Source: an uncultured Clostridia bacterium (GTDB lineage Bacteria; Bacillota; Clostridia; Christensenellales; Borkfalkiaceae). From it: DNA of 64,000 nt. The DNA lies in assembly GCA_944337235.1 (NCBI GenBank), contig CALVLK010000002.1, positions 1 to 64,000 on the forward strand, given 5' to 3'. A model generated the notes under the pieces. That model ran no database searches. It saw only the letters and a program-made list of their open reading frames with translations, and was not told where the DNA came from. Positions 25,622 through 33,915 of the stretch are shown piece by piece (positions within the stretch are counted from its first letter, which is position 1; every line of letters starts with the position of its first letter). The position numbers and the translations under genes are program-made.

Positions 25622-26362
25622 TTATTGTTGAAAAAATGATTTCTGTAATAGATACATCCCGATCGAGGCAGATACGGCGGCGTTCAGACTCTCCGCCCGC
25701 GCGCGCATGGGGATGCGCAGCGTGTGCGCCGCCTGCGCGCGTACCGCAGGCGAAAGCCCGTGCGCCTCGTTGCCGACGGCGAGTGCAAACCTTGCGGGCG
25801 GCAGAAAGGAGAAGATGTTCTCCCCCGCCATGTCCATGGCAAGGATCTCCGTTCCCGAAAGCGCAGAAAGCACCTCCTCACGGCTGCCCTGCATGATGCG
25901 GACGAAGAAGATGCCGCTCATGCTTGCGCGCACACTCTTGGGCGAGAAGGGATCGGTGCAGCCGGCACAATAGATCTCTTCATACCCCGCCGCGTTCGCC
26001 GTGCGGATGATCGCGCCCATGTTGGCGGGATCGGACACGCCGTCCAGAAGCAGACAGTTCCCCTTGGGGGGAACGAGCGCCTCCCGGGGGATCTGTACCT
26101 CGGCACAGACGCCCTGCGGCGTCTTTTCGTCGCAGACGGAGGCAAAGGCGTCCGCCCCCAATTCAACGACAGGAAGCTCTGCCGCGGGGGGCTGTTCCCC
26201 CTCGCGCACGATCAGGCGCAGCACGCGCATGCCGCTTTGCAGACACTCGCGCACCATCTTTTCGCCCTCGACCAAAAACCTGCCCCGCTCCCTGCGGAAT
26301 TTGCGGTCCTTGAGCGCGGCAAGCTCCTTGACGAGCGGGTTCTGTTTGGATATAATCACCAT
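25622..26362 (-). CDS. TrmH/SpoU-family RNA 2'-O-methyltransferase
   Basis: SPOUT methyltransferase of 246 aa. Motif 1 SDPANMGAIIRTANAAG, motif 2 LAVGNEAHGLS and motif 3 IPMRARAESLNAAVSASIG are all present, after an N-terminal substrate-binding domain (FLVEGEKMV). Such a gene often follows infC-rpmI-rplT in Clostridia, as here. The ATG at 26362 has no good SD, and the rplT terminator hairpin lies just before it, so expression may depend on read-through. The target RNA is not known. Confidence 0.9.
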   Translation of the reverse strand: MVIISKQNPLVKELAALKDRKFRRERGRFLVEGEKMVRECLQSGMRVLRLIVREGEQPPAAELPVVELGADAFASVCDEKTPQGVCAEVQIPREALVPPKGNCLLLDGVSDPANMGAIIRTANAAGYEEIYCAGCTDPFSPKSVRASMSGIFFVRIMQGSREEVLSALSGTEILAMDMAGENIFSFLPPARFALAVGNEAHGLSPAVRAQAAHTLRIPMRARAESLNAAVSASIGMYLLQKSFFQQ

Positions 26363-26370
26363 ATCTGCAT

Positions 26371-26399
26371 GGAAAAGCGCCCTTGCGGGGCGCTTTCGG
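26371..26399 (-). terminator. Intrinsic terminator after rplT
   Basis: Stem AAAGCGCCC/GGGCGCTTT followed by TT on the minus strand, between rplT and the methyltransferase gene. Confidence 0.75.
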
Positions 26400-26423
26400 G
26401 GCGTCGCCCCGACCTCATTCTGT

Positions 26424-26774
26424 TCAGATCGCGGCCTTTGCCTTGTTGCAGATCTCTGCAAATGCGTTGGCGTCGGTCACGGCAAGGTCTGCAAGCACCT
26501 TGCGGTTGAGCTCGATGCCGGCGACTTTCAGCCCGTGCATCAGCTTGGAATAGGAAAGCCCGTTGAGCCTTGCCCCCGCGTTGATGCGGGCGATCCAGAG
26601 CGAGCGCATGTCACGCTTCTTCAGCTTTCTGCCGATATATGCATAGTTGAGCGACTTCATCACCGCTTCGCGGGCGATGCGGTAATTCTTGCTCTTGCGG
26701 CCGTAGTAGCCCTTTGCAAGGCGGAAGATCTTTCTGCGCTTTTTGACGGCGTTTACGCCTCTTTTAATTCTCAT
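26424..26774 (-). CDS. rplT: 50S ribosomal protein L20
   Basis: A 116-aa basic ribosomal protein that binds 23S rRNA early in 50S assembly. The sequence from [16 protein letters not shown] to the C-terminal [14 protein letters not shown] matches L20 throughout. In Bacillus L20 represses its own operon by acting on the infC leader; a leader with an attenuator hairpin is present here upstream of infC. It follows rpmI by 15 bp. Confidence 0.98.
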   Translation of the reverse strand: MRIKRGVNAVKKRRKIFRLAKGYYGRKSKNYRIAREAVMKSLNYAYIGRKLKKRDMRSLWIARINAGARLNGLSYSKLMHGLKVAGIELNRKVLADLAVTDANAFAEICNKAKAAI

Positions 26775-26789
26775 GTTCTGTGCCTCCCT

Positions 26790-26990
26790 TTAATCCTTGT
26801 AAGGAATCATCTTCTTGACGGTGTTCTCCTGCGTATGGGAGACAAGCGTCGACTGACGTAAATTTCTCTTTCTCTTTCTGTTCTTGGTCTCTGCCTTGTG
26901 GTTCTTGCCGCCGTGAGGTCTGTTCACCTTACCGCTGCCCGTGAGCCAAAAGCGCTTTTTGGAACCGCTGTGCGATTTCTGTTTGGGCAT
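26790..26990 (-). CDS. rpmI: 50S ribosomal protein L35
   Basis: A 66-aa basic protein starting MPKQKSHSGSKKRF, the family N-terminus, with GGAGGA before the ATG at 26990. It sits between infC and rplT as in nearly all bacteria. Confidence 0.98.
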   Translation of the reverse strand: MPKQKSHSGSKKRFWLTGSGKVNRPHGGKNHKAETKNRKRKRNLRQSTLVSHTQENTVKKMIPYKD

Positions 26991-27051
26991 ATCTTTCTCC
27001 TCCAATGATGTTTTTTCCTGTCTATTTCGTCCCCTGTCGGGAGTGAAACGT

Positions 27052-27564
27052 CTACTGTTTTTTGGGCGCGAGGATCTGAATGAGGTTGCGCCCCTCCATG
27101 TTGATGGGCTTTTCCACGACGCAGATGTCCTTGAGCGACTCGTAGAAATTGTTGATCACGTCGCGCGCAAGATTTGCGTGCGCCATCTGCCTGCCGCGCA
27201 GACGAATGGTCACCTTCACCTTGTTGCCCGCCTCCAAAAAGCGCGTCGCCTGCTTGGCCTTGACGTTGAGATCGCCCACGTCGATGGTCATGGAGAGCTG
27301 CACTTCCTTCAGCTCGATGACCTTCTGATTCCTGCGGTTCTCCTTCTCCTTCTTGGCCTGCTCGAACTTGAACTTGCCCCAGTCCATGATCTTGCACACG
27401 GGCGGGACAGCGTTGGGGGAGATCTTGACGAGGTCCAGATCTGCCTCTTCCGCAAGGAGCAGCGCCTCGCGCGGCGTCATGACGCCGAGCATCTCTCCAT
27501 CTTGCGAGATCACGCGGATCTCACGGTCGCGGATCTCTCCGTTCATCTGAGTTTGCGTTTTGAT
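27052..27564 (-). CDS. infC: Translation initiation factor IF-3
   Basis: IF-3 keeps 30S subunits free and checks start codons. The N-domain core (NGEIRDREIRVISQDGE) and the C-domain (KKEKENRRNQKVIELKEVQ) are clear. An ATG at 27546 exists but has no SD. Six codons upstream an in-frame AUC (27564-27562) lies 8 nt after GAGGU. infC is known for AUU, AUC or AUA starts that let IF-3 limit its own translation, so I call the start there, giving 170 aa. The gene leads infC-rpmI-rplT. Confidence 0.9.
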   Translation of the reverse strand: MKTQTQMNGEIRDREIRVISQDGEMLGVMTPREALLLAEEADLDLVKISPNAVPPVCKIMDWGKFKFEQAKKEKENRRNQKVIELKEVQLSMTIDVGDLNVKAKQATRFLEAGNKVKVTIRLRGRQMAHANLARDVINNFYESLKDICVVEKPINMEGRNLIQILAPKKQ

Positions 27565-27578
27565 TTCAGTCTACCTCT

Positions 27579-27711
27579 CAAAATGAAAATAAACGGGCCA
27601 TGCAGACGACATGACCCGACAATACTCCCAGATTCAGCGCACGGCGCTTTGGAATGATTGACCCGCACAGCGCATGCCGTGTCGGGGAGAAGGGATCACC
27701 TCTGCTTGGCT
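27579..27711 (-). ncRNA. infC leader with attenuator (L20-leader type)
   Basis: About 130 nt of transcribed leader lie between the promoter and infC. At its end a stem CGGGTCATG/CATGGCCCG (27594-27618, one G-U pair) is followed on the minus strand by a T-rich run, an intrinsic terminator shape. In Bacillus and relatives L20 binds such a leader and controls termination. I infer the same here from position and structure; no consensus model was run. Confidence 0.65.
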
Positions 27712-27717
27712 GTAACT

Positions 27718-27746
27718 ATTTTACCCCATCTGTCCGCAGATGTCAA
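27718..27746 (-). promoter_or_regulatory. SigA-type promoter of infC-rpmI-rplT
   Basis: Minus-strand TTGACA (27741-27746), 17-bp spacer, TAAAAT (27718-27723). The gap from here to 27856 has no gene. Confidence 0.87.
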
Positions 27747-27856
27747 GTTTTTTTGCACACTTTTTGTCTGTTTGCACGGAAAATCTTTCCGTGCGCCCTA
27801 TCCGCGTAAAAAAGAAAAATTTTACCGCTTTTGTGAAAATATTTTTCACGTACATC

Positions 27857-27885
27857 TTGACAAAAGGAAAGATTTGCGCTATTAT
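27857..27885 (+). promoter_or_regulatory. SigA-type promoter of the esterase gene
   Basis: TTGACA (27857-27862), 17-bp spacer, TATTAT (27880-27885). Confidence 0.8.
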
Positions 27886-27946
27886 GGAATCAGAAAGAAA
27901 TATTTTTTCATTTCGGGCGCGATGAGCCCTGCCCTTGCGAGGAATT

Positions 27947-29095
27947 ATGAAGAGTAAATTGCTTTCCTTTCTGCTTCTTCCCCTTCTGATCTTTTCCGTG
28001 GTTGCATGCACGGAGACGCCCTCCGACGACCCCGATTTGCCGGAAACGCCCGGCACGATCGTCTCTCCCGAACCGGGGCCGGACGCCGAACCGGAGCCCG
28101 AGGAGATCGAAGGGAGGCGCGTCGTCTCGGCGGAGGAGGTCAACAGCTTCGACGAGGCGTATCTCCGCCTCTTCGGCAGGACATATCTGCAGGCGGGCAA
28201 CCTGGTGCTCAGCAACGTATGCACGGGTGCGGAGATCACATTTTACGGCACAAGTGCGAGCGCCGATATTATTTCGGGCAACGTAACGCTTTATTTCACC
28301 GTTTTTGTTGACGGAGATACCGAAGGGAGTTTCATTCCCATCCACCGCAACGGTGAAATCGTGCTGTGCGAAAATCTGCCCGAAGGCGTACATACCGTGC
28401 GCCTTCTCAAGGCGACCAGCTCGCAAAACGGCAATCTTACCGTAAGAAGTTTTCAGACGGACGGAAAGTTCCTCGCCCCCGATCCTATGCCCCTCCGCAT
28501 TGAATTTGTGGGAGACTCAATCACGGCAGGCGCCGGTGTATACGGCACTTCCGGCGAGGCGTGCACAATCGCAAATTCCGATGGGACAAAAGGGTATGCC
28601 TACCGTACAGCGCAGTCGCTGGACGCAGTCGCCTCCCTTGTGGCGGCGGAGGGGATCTGTGTCGGCGCCCGAGGAAGGATGGGTGTGAGCATGCTTGATA
28701 TGTATTTGCAGTACTCCTCTATCGTAACGGGACAATATCCTGCAGAGGAGGCCTACGACATCGTCGTTGTGGCGCTTGGCACCAATGATTCCTGGTATAT
28801 GAGCAGCGATCCTTTATATACGCAAGCAGATTTTACGGATGACTATGCCGAGCTGCTTTCTCTGATCCGCAGCCGCAATCCGGAGGCATATGTCGTATGC
28901 GTACACGGCATGATGGGCAACGACGATCGTGTCACACGCGGCATACAAACTGCCGTCGCACGGGCAGATGACGAACGCATCAGCATCTGTCCGCTGCCCG
29001 AAGGAAGATCGGGCGGTGAAGGACATCCCTCTGCCGAAGAGGCCAAAACGCAGAGCGCGGTTCTGACTGACTACCTGAACGCTCTGCTCTCCTGA
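27947..29095 (+). CDS. Secreted SGNH/GDSL esterase lipoprotein (CE2-like)
   Basis: A 382-aa exported lipoprotein: signal peptide with lipobox ending SVVAC (Cys21), an acidic Pro-rich linker, an N-terminal beta-sandwich domain (about 55-180) and a C-terminal SGNH hydrolase. IEFVGDSITAG gives the catalytic Ser, VVALGTNDSW the Asn block, and GHPSAEEA near the end the Asp/His pair in degenerate order. The two-domain layout resembles carbohydrate esterase family 2 acetyl-xylan esterases, so deacetylation of plant polysaccharide is likely. The ATG at 27947 follows CGAGGAA. It is a single-gene unit. Confidence 0.85.
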   Translation: MKSKLLSFLLLPLLIFSVVACTETPSDDPDLPETPGTIVSPEPGPDAEPEPEEIEGRRVVSAEEVNSFDEAYLRLFGRTYLQAGNLVLSNVCTGAEITFYGTSASADIISGNVTLYFTVFVDGDTEGSFIPIHRNGEIVLCENLPEGVHTVRLLKATSSQNGNLTVRSFQTDGKFLAPDPMPLRIEFVGDSITAGAGVYGTSGEACTIANSDGTKGYAYRTAQSLDAVASLVAAEGICVGARGRMGVSMLDMYLQYSSIVTGQYPAEEAYDIVVVALGTNDSWYMSSDPLYTQADFTDDYAELLSLIRSRNPEAYVVCVHGMMGNDDRVTRGIQTAVARADDERISICPLPEGRSGGEGHPSAEEAKTQSAVLTDYLNALLS

Positions 29096-29144
29096 CTCCT
29101 CTGGACTTCCTCTTCCGATCTTTTCCGATCCCAAGAGCGAACGA

Positions 29145-29190
29145 CAGTCAAAGACGGGCAGCCGAAGGGCTGCCCGTCTTTGACTGTTTT
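29145..29190. terminator. Strong bidirectional terminator
   Basis: A perfect 19-bp stem (29145-29163 with 29168-29186) and GAAG loop, followed by T-runs, between the esterase gene and the convergent gene that ends at 29190. Confidence 0.88.
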
Positions 29191-29840
29191 CACTTTTTGC
29201 AGCAGCTTCTTCCCTGCGGATACAGCGGCAGCTCAAAAAATCCTGAGCATACCTCCTGCGAAAACTCCTGCGCAGGCGGAATGGCGCAATACCCGTAACT
29301 GGGCAGGAGCAGCTCTACCTGCATGGCAACTTTAAGAATGACGGTGACGCATGCGCTGATCAGAAATGTATTCGTCGTGGTGCTGAACGTACCCTCTGGC
29401 GCCACGCACGAGGCGACCGCCGTCACGGAAAAGGGCATGACCGAGGCGGGCGGCACAAACATCATCACGTCCTCGTTCAGCGTGAGCGCGCTGACGGCGC
29501 GGCCCTCTCTGCCGTCGGCGTCCGTATAGACGACCTCGAGGGGAATCGTCACCGTCGCCTGTACGCGGGCGCACTGCCCCTCCGTCTGTCTGTCGACGCT
29601 GACGGCAGAGACCGTTGCGGCGCCCGAGGAACGCGCGCTGATAAACGTGAGCGGATATGTAGGGTCTTCGGGCGTCTCCTCCGAAAGCGGAATGGATACG
29701 TTTTCCAGCCGCGTCTGAAGGATGCCCGCGTCAAAAATCTTTTCCGCCTGTATGCACACCTTTTCGCAAAGTCCGTTCAAGGGATTGCCCGTGATGGTCC
29801 CCGGGCAGTGATCCGATGAGAAATTGGAAAAAAATGACAT
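29190..29840 (-). CDS. Cys-rich protein with SPOCS-like repeat (possible spore coat)
   Basis: A 216-aa protein without signal peptide or membrane helix. The centre has a beta pattern (EGQCARVQATVTIPLEVVY) that resembles the SPOCS/DUF3794 domain of SipL and of clostridial exosporium proteins; cysteines occur near both ends and the tail closes with CCKK. The match is by eye and not firm. GGAGG precedes the start, and upstream of it a CATACCAT element (29874-29881) could be the -10 of a mother-cell sigma factor. Neighbours are a LysM protein and a SpoVB-like flippase, which makes a spore-envelope role plausible. Confidence 0.6.
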   Translation of the reverse strand: MSFFSNFSSDHCPGTITGNPLNGLCEKVCIQAEKIFDAGILQTRLENVSIPLSEETPEDPTYPLTFISARSSGAATVSAVSVDRQTEGQCARVQATVTIPLEVVYTDADGREGRAVSALTLNEDVMMFVPPASVMPFSVTAVASCVAPEGTFSTTTNTFLISACVTVILKVAMQVELLLPSYGYCAIPPAQEFSQEVCSGFFELPLYPQGRSCCKK

Positions 29841-29905
29841 TTGTAACCTCCATAAGCCGATTGGCTCTATTGCATGGTATGCGCGTGACTGCCGCGCATG
29901 TGCCG

Positions 29906-30190
29906 CTACAGGCGGACGATCTGCGCAGGATACAGCGCGTCGCAGCGGTTGTGCGCAAGAAAGCGCGCGCGGCTGCCGCAGAGCCCGCTCATGCTGTCTC
30001 CGCCCTGCACACGGTAGAGGTGGCAGTCGGCGGCGGGAATGCGCAGAAGCTGTCCCTCTTCAGGCTGTGCAGAAAGTCCGTTTTCTGCCGCCAGAACGGC
30101 GGGCGGCACCCCGAATGCGCACGCGATCTCTTCCGCGCTCTGCCCGCGCCGCACGCGATAGAGAGTATGGTTCACAAGTTCAAGCTGCAT
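29906..30190 (-). CDS. Small LysM-domain protein
   Basis: A 94-aa protein made of one clear LysM repeat (YRVRRGQSAEEIACAF, residues 11-52) and a degenerate second copy ending in ALYPAQIVRL. There is no signal peptide, so it acts inside a cell, such as the mother cell around the forespore where LysM proteins (SafA, SpoVID) attach coat layers. The ATG at 30190 follows GGGGGT. Six nt upstream is CATACAAT, a perfect SigE-type -10. It lies divergent from the SpoVB-like gene. Confidence 0.7.
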   Translation of the reverse strand: MQLELVNHTLYRVRRGQSAEEIACAFGVPPAVLAAENGLSAQPEEGQLLRIPAADCHLYRVQGGDSMSGLCGSRARFLAHNRCDALYPAQIVRL

Positions 30191-30196
30191 ACCCCC

Positions 30197-30204
30197 ATTG
30201 TATG
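30197..30204 (-). promoter_or_regulatory. Candidate mother-cell (SigE-type) -10 element
   Basis: Minus-strand CATACAAT, identical to the SigE -10 pattern. No good SigA -35 is found 16-18 bp upstream. A -35 for SigE is not convincing either, so this is tentative. Confidence 0.35.
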
Positions 30205-30256
30205 CGCGCAGACATAAAAAGGTGCCGCCCCCGCATAAAATGAGGGGATGAATTCC

Positions 30257-31774
30257 ATGTATCGTACCGCTGCCGTCGTCACCGTCTTTTCCGCCATAGA
30301 ACACGGCCTTGGCTTTCTCTACCGCATGATCCTCTCGCGCGTGCTCGGCTCGGAGGGGCTGGGCGTCTATCAGGTTGCGCTCACCGTATTTGCCGTCTTT
30401 CTCACCCTCACCTCGAGCGGGCTTCCCATCACCCTCTCGCGCACGCTGACGGCGCACAAGACGCACGGCAACGCCCGCGGAGAGCGCGCGGCGACCTCTG
30501 CCGCGATCACGCTCACCCTCTCTTTTGCCCTCCCCCTCGTTCTGCTGCTCCTGCTCTTCCGCCCCGCCGTGAGCACGCTCTTTTCAGACGCACGCTGCGC
30601 CGACCTCTTCTATATCCTCATCCTTGCGCTGCCCTTCACCTCGGTATATGCCATTCTGCGCGGCAGTTTTTGGGGAAACAAACGCTTTTTGCCCTATTCG
30701 CTCATCGAACTCATCGAAGAGATCATCATGATCGCGGCGGGCATCCTCCTGCTCGTCGTGTGGGACAGCACCCTTCCGCTCGTGCGGCTCGCCGCCATTG
30801 CCGTGATCATCTCCTACTTCTGTTCCTTTGCCATCTCCGTCGTCTGTTTCCTGTGGATGGGCGGCAGGCTCTCCTCTCCCAAGGGGCAGATCAAACCGCT
30901 GCTCTCCGCTTCCGCCCCCATCACGGCGATGCGGCTCTCAAGCTCGCTCGTCAACTTCCTCATCTCCGTCCTCTTTCCCGCCCGCCTCATGGCATCGGGC
31001 GAGAGTTCCGCGCGCGCCATGAGCGCATACGGCGTGGTGTACGGCATGGTCATGCCCATTCTGATGATCCCCTCCACGCTCATCGGCTCCATCGCCCTCG
31101 TGCTCGTGCCAGAATTTTCCGCCTGTTTTTACAGAAAGGAGAAGGAAAAGCTCTCCGCCCTCACCGAGCGCGCCCTGAATGCGGCGCTGCTCATCTCTGC
31201 CGTGCTCATCCCCCTCTACGCCGTATGCGGCGAGGATCTGGGCGTGCTGCTCTATTCCAATGCGCAGAGCGGCGTACTGATCGCCGCATGCGCGCCCATT
31301 CTCGTGCCCATGAGCATCACGATGATCTCCACCAGCCTGCTCAACTCCATGAACTGCGAACGGCAGACGCTCGGCTGCTTTCTGCTCGGGGCGGGGGCGA
31401 TGCTGCTCTCCGTCATTCTGCTGCCGCCCCTGCTCGGCAGCGGCGCCCTGATCGTGGGCATGATGTGCGACTATATGATCACCGCAGTCTGCTCGCTCGT
31501 CCTGCTGCGCAAAAAGACGGGCAGGCTGCGCTCCAAAGGCTATTTCCTGCGCACGGCGGCCGCGACCGCGGGCGTTGCGCTTGCGGGCTTTTTGCTGCGC
31601 AAGCTGTATGTGCTCATATTCGGCTTTGTGCCCGCGCTCGTTGCCACGGCGCTCTCTGTATGCCTGCTGGAGCTGCTCGTCTATGCGCTTGCGGCGCTCT
31701 ATCGCCCCAAGGCGCTGCTTCAGGGCAAAAAAAGCCCGTTCCGGCGGCGTTCCGCCAAACTGTTCGGGACATAA
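30257..31774 (+). CDS. SpoVB-like polysaccharide flippase (MATE/MVF superfamily)
   Basis: A 505-aa membrane protein with about 14 hydrophobic helices. The N-terminus GLGFLYRMILSRVLGSEGLGVYQ is the hallmark of the SpoVB/MurJ-like polysaccharide biosynthesis exporters. In Bacillus SpoVB is needed for spore cortex synthesis; others flip lipid-linked sugars. The ATG at 30257 is 9 nt after GAGGGG, which rules out the ATG at 30248. A CATAAAAT box at 30234-30241 may be a SigE-type -10. It shares a 66-bp divergent region with the LysM gene. Confidence 0.88.
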   Translation: MYRTAAVVTVFSAIEHGLGFLYRMILSRVLGSEGLGVYQVALTVFAVFLTLTSSGLPITLSRTLTAHKTHGNARGERAATSAAITLTLSFALPLVLLLLLFRPAVSTLFSDARCADLFYILILALPFTSVYAILRGSFWGNKRFLPYSLIELIEEIIMIAAGILLLVVWDSTLPLVRLAAIAVIISYFCSFAISVVCFLWMGGRLSSPKGQIKPLLSASAPITAMRLSSSLVNFLISVLFPARLMASGESSARAMSAYGVVYGMVMPILMIPSTLIGSIALVLVPEFSACFYRKEKEKLSALTERALNAALLISAVLIPLYAVCGEDLGVLLYSNAQSGVLIAACAPILVPMSITMISTSLLNSMNCERQTLGCFLLGAGAMLLSVILLPPLLGSGALIVGMMCDYMITAVCSLVLLRKKTGRLRSKGYFLRTAAATAGVALAGFLLRKLYVLIFGFVPALVATALSVCLLELLVYALAALYRPKALLQGKKSPFRRRSAKLFGT

Positions 31775-31810
31775 GACGACAAAAAAACCGCAAAATTATC
31801 CCCTCTCCCC

Positions 31811-31839
31811 TTGACAATCTTCTCAAAGTGCATTACAAT
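31811..31839 (+). promoter_or_regulatory. SigA-type promoter of pgi
   Basis: TTGACA (31811-31816), 17-bp spacer, TACAAT (31834-31839). Confidence 0.85.
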
Positions 31840-31901
31840 ATTTGAGTACCGTGCAATGCACGGATCGATCACGATTTCTATGAAACGGAGGAAGTAACAT
31901 T

Positions 31902-33329
31902 ATGAGAATGACAGAAGAGCTGCGCAAGGCGCTCCGCGTCAGGGTGGACTACACCAACATGACCGACAAATACCTCGGCGACAAGGGCATCTCGCAGAAG
32001 ATGCTCGACGCGGCAAAGCCCCTTGCAAAGGCGGCGCACGCCTACGTGGCGCAGAACCGCGGCAAGGACGAGCTGTTCATGGGCTGGACGGAGCTGCCCT
32101 ACAACCAGGACGAGATCGTCGCCGACATCCTTGCGACGGCAAAAGAGGTGCGCAGAAAGTTTGATAATTTCGTCGTGCTCGGCATCGGAGGAAGCGCGCT
32201 CGGCCCCTCTATGGCGTTCACCGCACTCTGCCATCTGCACTACAACGACCTGCCCAAGAGCAAGCGCAGGGGGCCCCGCTTCTTCGTGGAGGACAACGTC
32301 GACCCCGTCCGCATGAAGGAACTTCTGGACGTCATCGACGTCACCAAGACCTGCTTCAACGTCATCTCCAAGTCGGGCGCCACGAGCGAGACGATGACGC
32401 AGTACCTCATCATCTCCGACCTGCTCAAAAAGGCAGGCAGAGACGTGAAGGATCACGTCATCTTCACGACGGACGCCGCCCGCGGCAACCTCGTCAAGAT
32501 CTCCGACGAGCTGGGCGGGGTAAAGCGCTATATACTCCCCGACGGCGTGGGCGGAAGATTTTCCGAACTCTGCCCCGTGGGGCTGCTGCCCGCAGCCGTG
32601 CTCGGCATCGACATCAAACTGCTTCTGAAGGGCGCGGCGTATATGGACAAGCTGTGCAAGAGCGCAGACCTCAAAAAGAATCCCGCGCTGCTCACCGCCA
32701 CGCTGCAATATATCTCCATGCAGAACGGCAAGAACATCGGCGTGCTCATGCCCTATTCCGACAACCTCCGCTACGTCTCTGACTGGTACGCGCAGCTCTG
32801 GGCGGAGTCGCTGGGCAAGAACGTCACGCTCGACGGCACCCCTTGCAACGTGGGGCAGACGCCCGTCAAGGCGCTCGGCGTCACCGACCAGCACTCGCAG
32901 GTGCAGCTGTACACCGAAGGCCCCTACGACAAGGTGGTCACCTTCCTCTCCGTCGGTTCTTATAAGGAAAAGTCCCCCATCCCGCATGGCTGCGAGAGCA
33001 TTCCCGACGTCTCCTTCCTGGGCGGGCACACGATGGAAGAGCTCATTCAGGCAGAGAACAAGGCGACGGCGTACGCCCTCACCAAGGCGGGCAGGCTCAA
33101 CTATACCATTCTTCTGCCCGAGATCAACGCCTTTACGCTCGGTCAGCTGTTGTTCCTGTTTGAGATGCAGACGGCCTATGCGGGCGCGATGTTCAACATC
33201 AACACCTTCAATCAGCCTGGCGTAGAGGCGGGCAAGAAGGCGACGTTCGCCCTGTTGGGCAAGCCCGGCTACGAGGGTCAGCGCGCAGAGCTCGACAACG
33301 CCGCATCCGACCCCGCTTACATTGTATGA
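31902..33329 (+). CDS. pgi: Glucose-6-phosphate isomerase
   Basis: Interconverts glucose 6-phosphate and fructose 6-phosphate in glycolysis. SIS-fold enzyme of 475 aa with VVLGIGGSALGP, NVISKSGATSE, and the C-terminal QPGVEAGKKA block that carries the catalytic Lys. GGAGGAAG lies upstream of the ATG. It is a single-gene unit with a strong promoter and terminator. Confidence 0.97.
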   Translation: MRMTEELRKALRVRVDYTNMTDKYLGDKGISQKMLDAAKPLAKAAHAYVAQNRGKDELFMGWTELPYNQDEIVADILATAKEVRRKFDNFVVLGIGGSALGPSMAFTALCHLHYNDLPKSKRRGPRFFVEDNVDPVRMKELLDVIDVTKTCFNVISKSGATSETMTQYLIISDLLKKAGRDVKDHVIFTTDAARGNLVKISDELGGVKRYILPDGVGGRFSELCPVGLLPAAVLGIDIKLLLKGAAYMDKLCKSADLKKNPALLTATLQYISMQNGKNIGVLMPYSDNLRYVSDWYAQLWAESLGKNVTLDGTPCNVGQTPVKALGVTDQHSQVQLYTEGPYDKVVTFLSVGSYKEKSPIPHGCESIPDVSFLGGHTMEELIQAENKATAYALTKAGRLNYTILLPEINAFTLGQLLFLFEMQTAYAGAMFNINTFNQPGVEAGKKATFALLGKPGYEGQRAELDNAASDPAYIV

Positions 33330-33347
33330 GCATTGCATAACGAAATC

Positions 33348-33381
33348 GGGCGCTGCCGTTTTCGGCAGCGCCCCTCTTTTT
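33348..33381 (+). terminator. Intrinsic terminator of pgi
   Basis: An 11-bp stem GGGCGCTGCCG (33348-33358) with its complement (33363-33373), TTTT loop and T-run. It ends only 8 bp before the next ATG, so that gene is probably expressed by read-through or a promoter I cannot see. Confidence 0.88.
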
Positions 33382-33388
33382 CAGGCAT

Positions 33389-33802
33389 ATGAGTTTTTTC
33401 AAGAGATTTTTCGGAAAACATGAGATGTCCGCCGAGGAGCGCTGGGAGCATATGTGGGCGCTCTGGGAGCAAGGCGACATCCCCTCCCCGTACAGCGAGC
33501 TGCTGCTCTACGACGACGAAATGCAAAACGGCGGACACTTGCAGTTCTTTCTCAACCTCGGCTATCGGCAGAGCAATCTCTTTGCCGTTCTGGCGGCGCT
33601 GCGCGAATTGCTTCCCCCCGAACATGCCGAAAATCTGCAGCGCGCCCACCGCGCCTTTCGATCGCTTGGGCTGGACGAGGACGACGACAACGCCGTTGCC
33701 GCCGCGCTCGAAGCTGACCCCCTGGGCGCCTACGACGACTTCTACTACGAAAACGACAAGGCCATTCTCGACCTCTTGGAGGAATACGCCAAAACGCTGT
33801 AA
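33389..33802 (+). CDS. DMP19/DUF4375-family protein
   Basis: A 137-aa soluble acidic protein. The stretch LLLYDDEMQNGGHLQFFLNL matches the core of DMP19 (DUF4375) proteins, which are found widely and have no settled cellular role. It begins right after the pgi terminator with only a weak CAGG upstream, so how it is transcribed is unclear. Confidence 0.75.
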   Translation: MSFFKRFFGKHEMSAEERWEHMWALWEQGDIPSPYSELLLYDDEMQNGGHLQFFLNLGYRQSNLFAVLAALRELLPPEHAENLQRAHRAFRSLGLDEDDDNAVAAALEADPLGAYDDFYYENDKAILDLLEEYAKTL

Positions 33803-33872
33803 CATTCCCCCTGCCCCTTTGGCACGGAGAAAATTTCTCCATCACTTTTTCACATTCAACCCGCACCAAAAC

Positions 33873-33902
33873 AGAAGAACCGCCGACCTCGGCGGTTCTT
33901 CT
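33873..33902. terminator. Bidirectional hairpin terminator
   Basis: A 13-bp perfect stem (33873-33885 with 33890-33902) with ACCT loop, between the DMP19 gene and the convergent permease gene. Confidence 0.85.
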
Positions 33903-33915
33903 GCTTATTTCTTTG

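Noticed and set aside
27579-27711. Metabolite riboswitch before infC
   Set aside because: Position, gene and terminator shape fit an L20 leader; I see none of the cores of common riboswitches.
33348-33388. Own promoter for the DMP19-family gene
   Set aside because: Only the pgi terminator and 8 bp lie upstream. No -10/-35 pair is convincing, so I list none.
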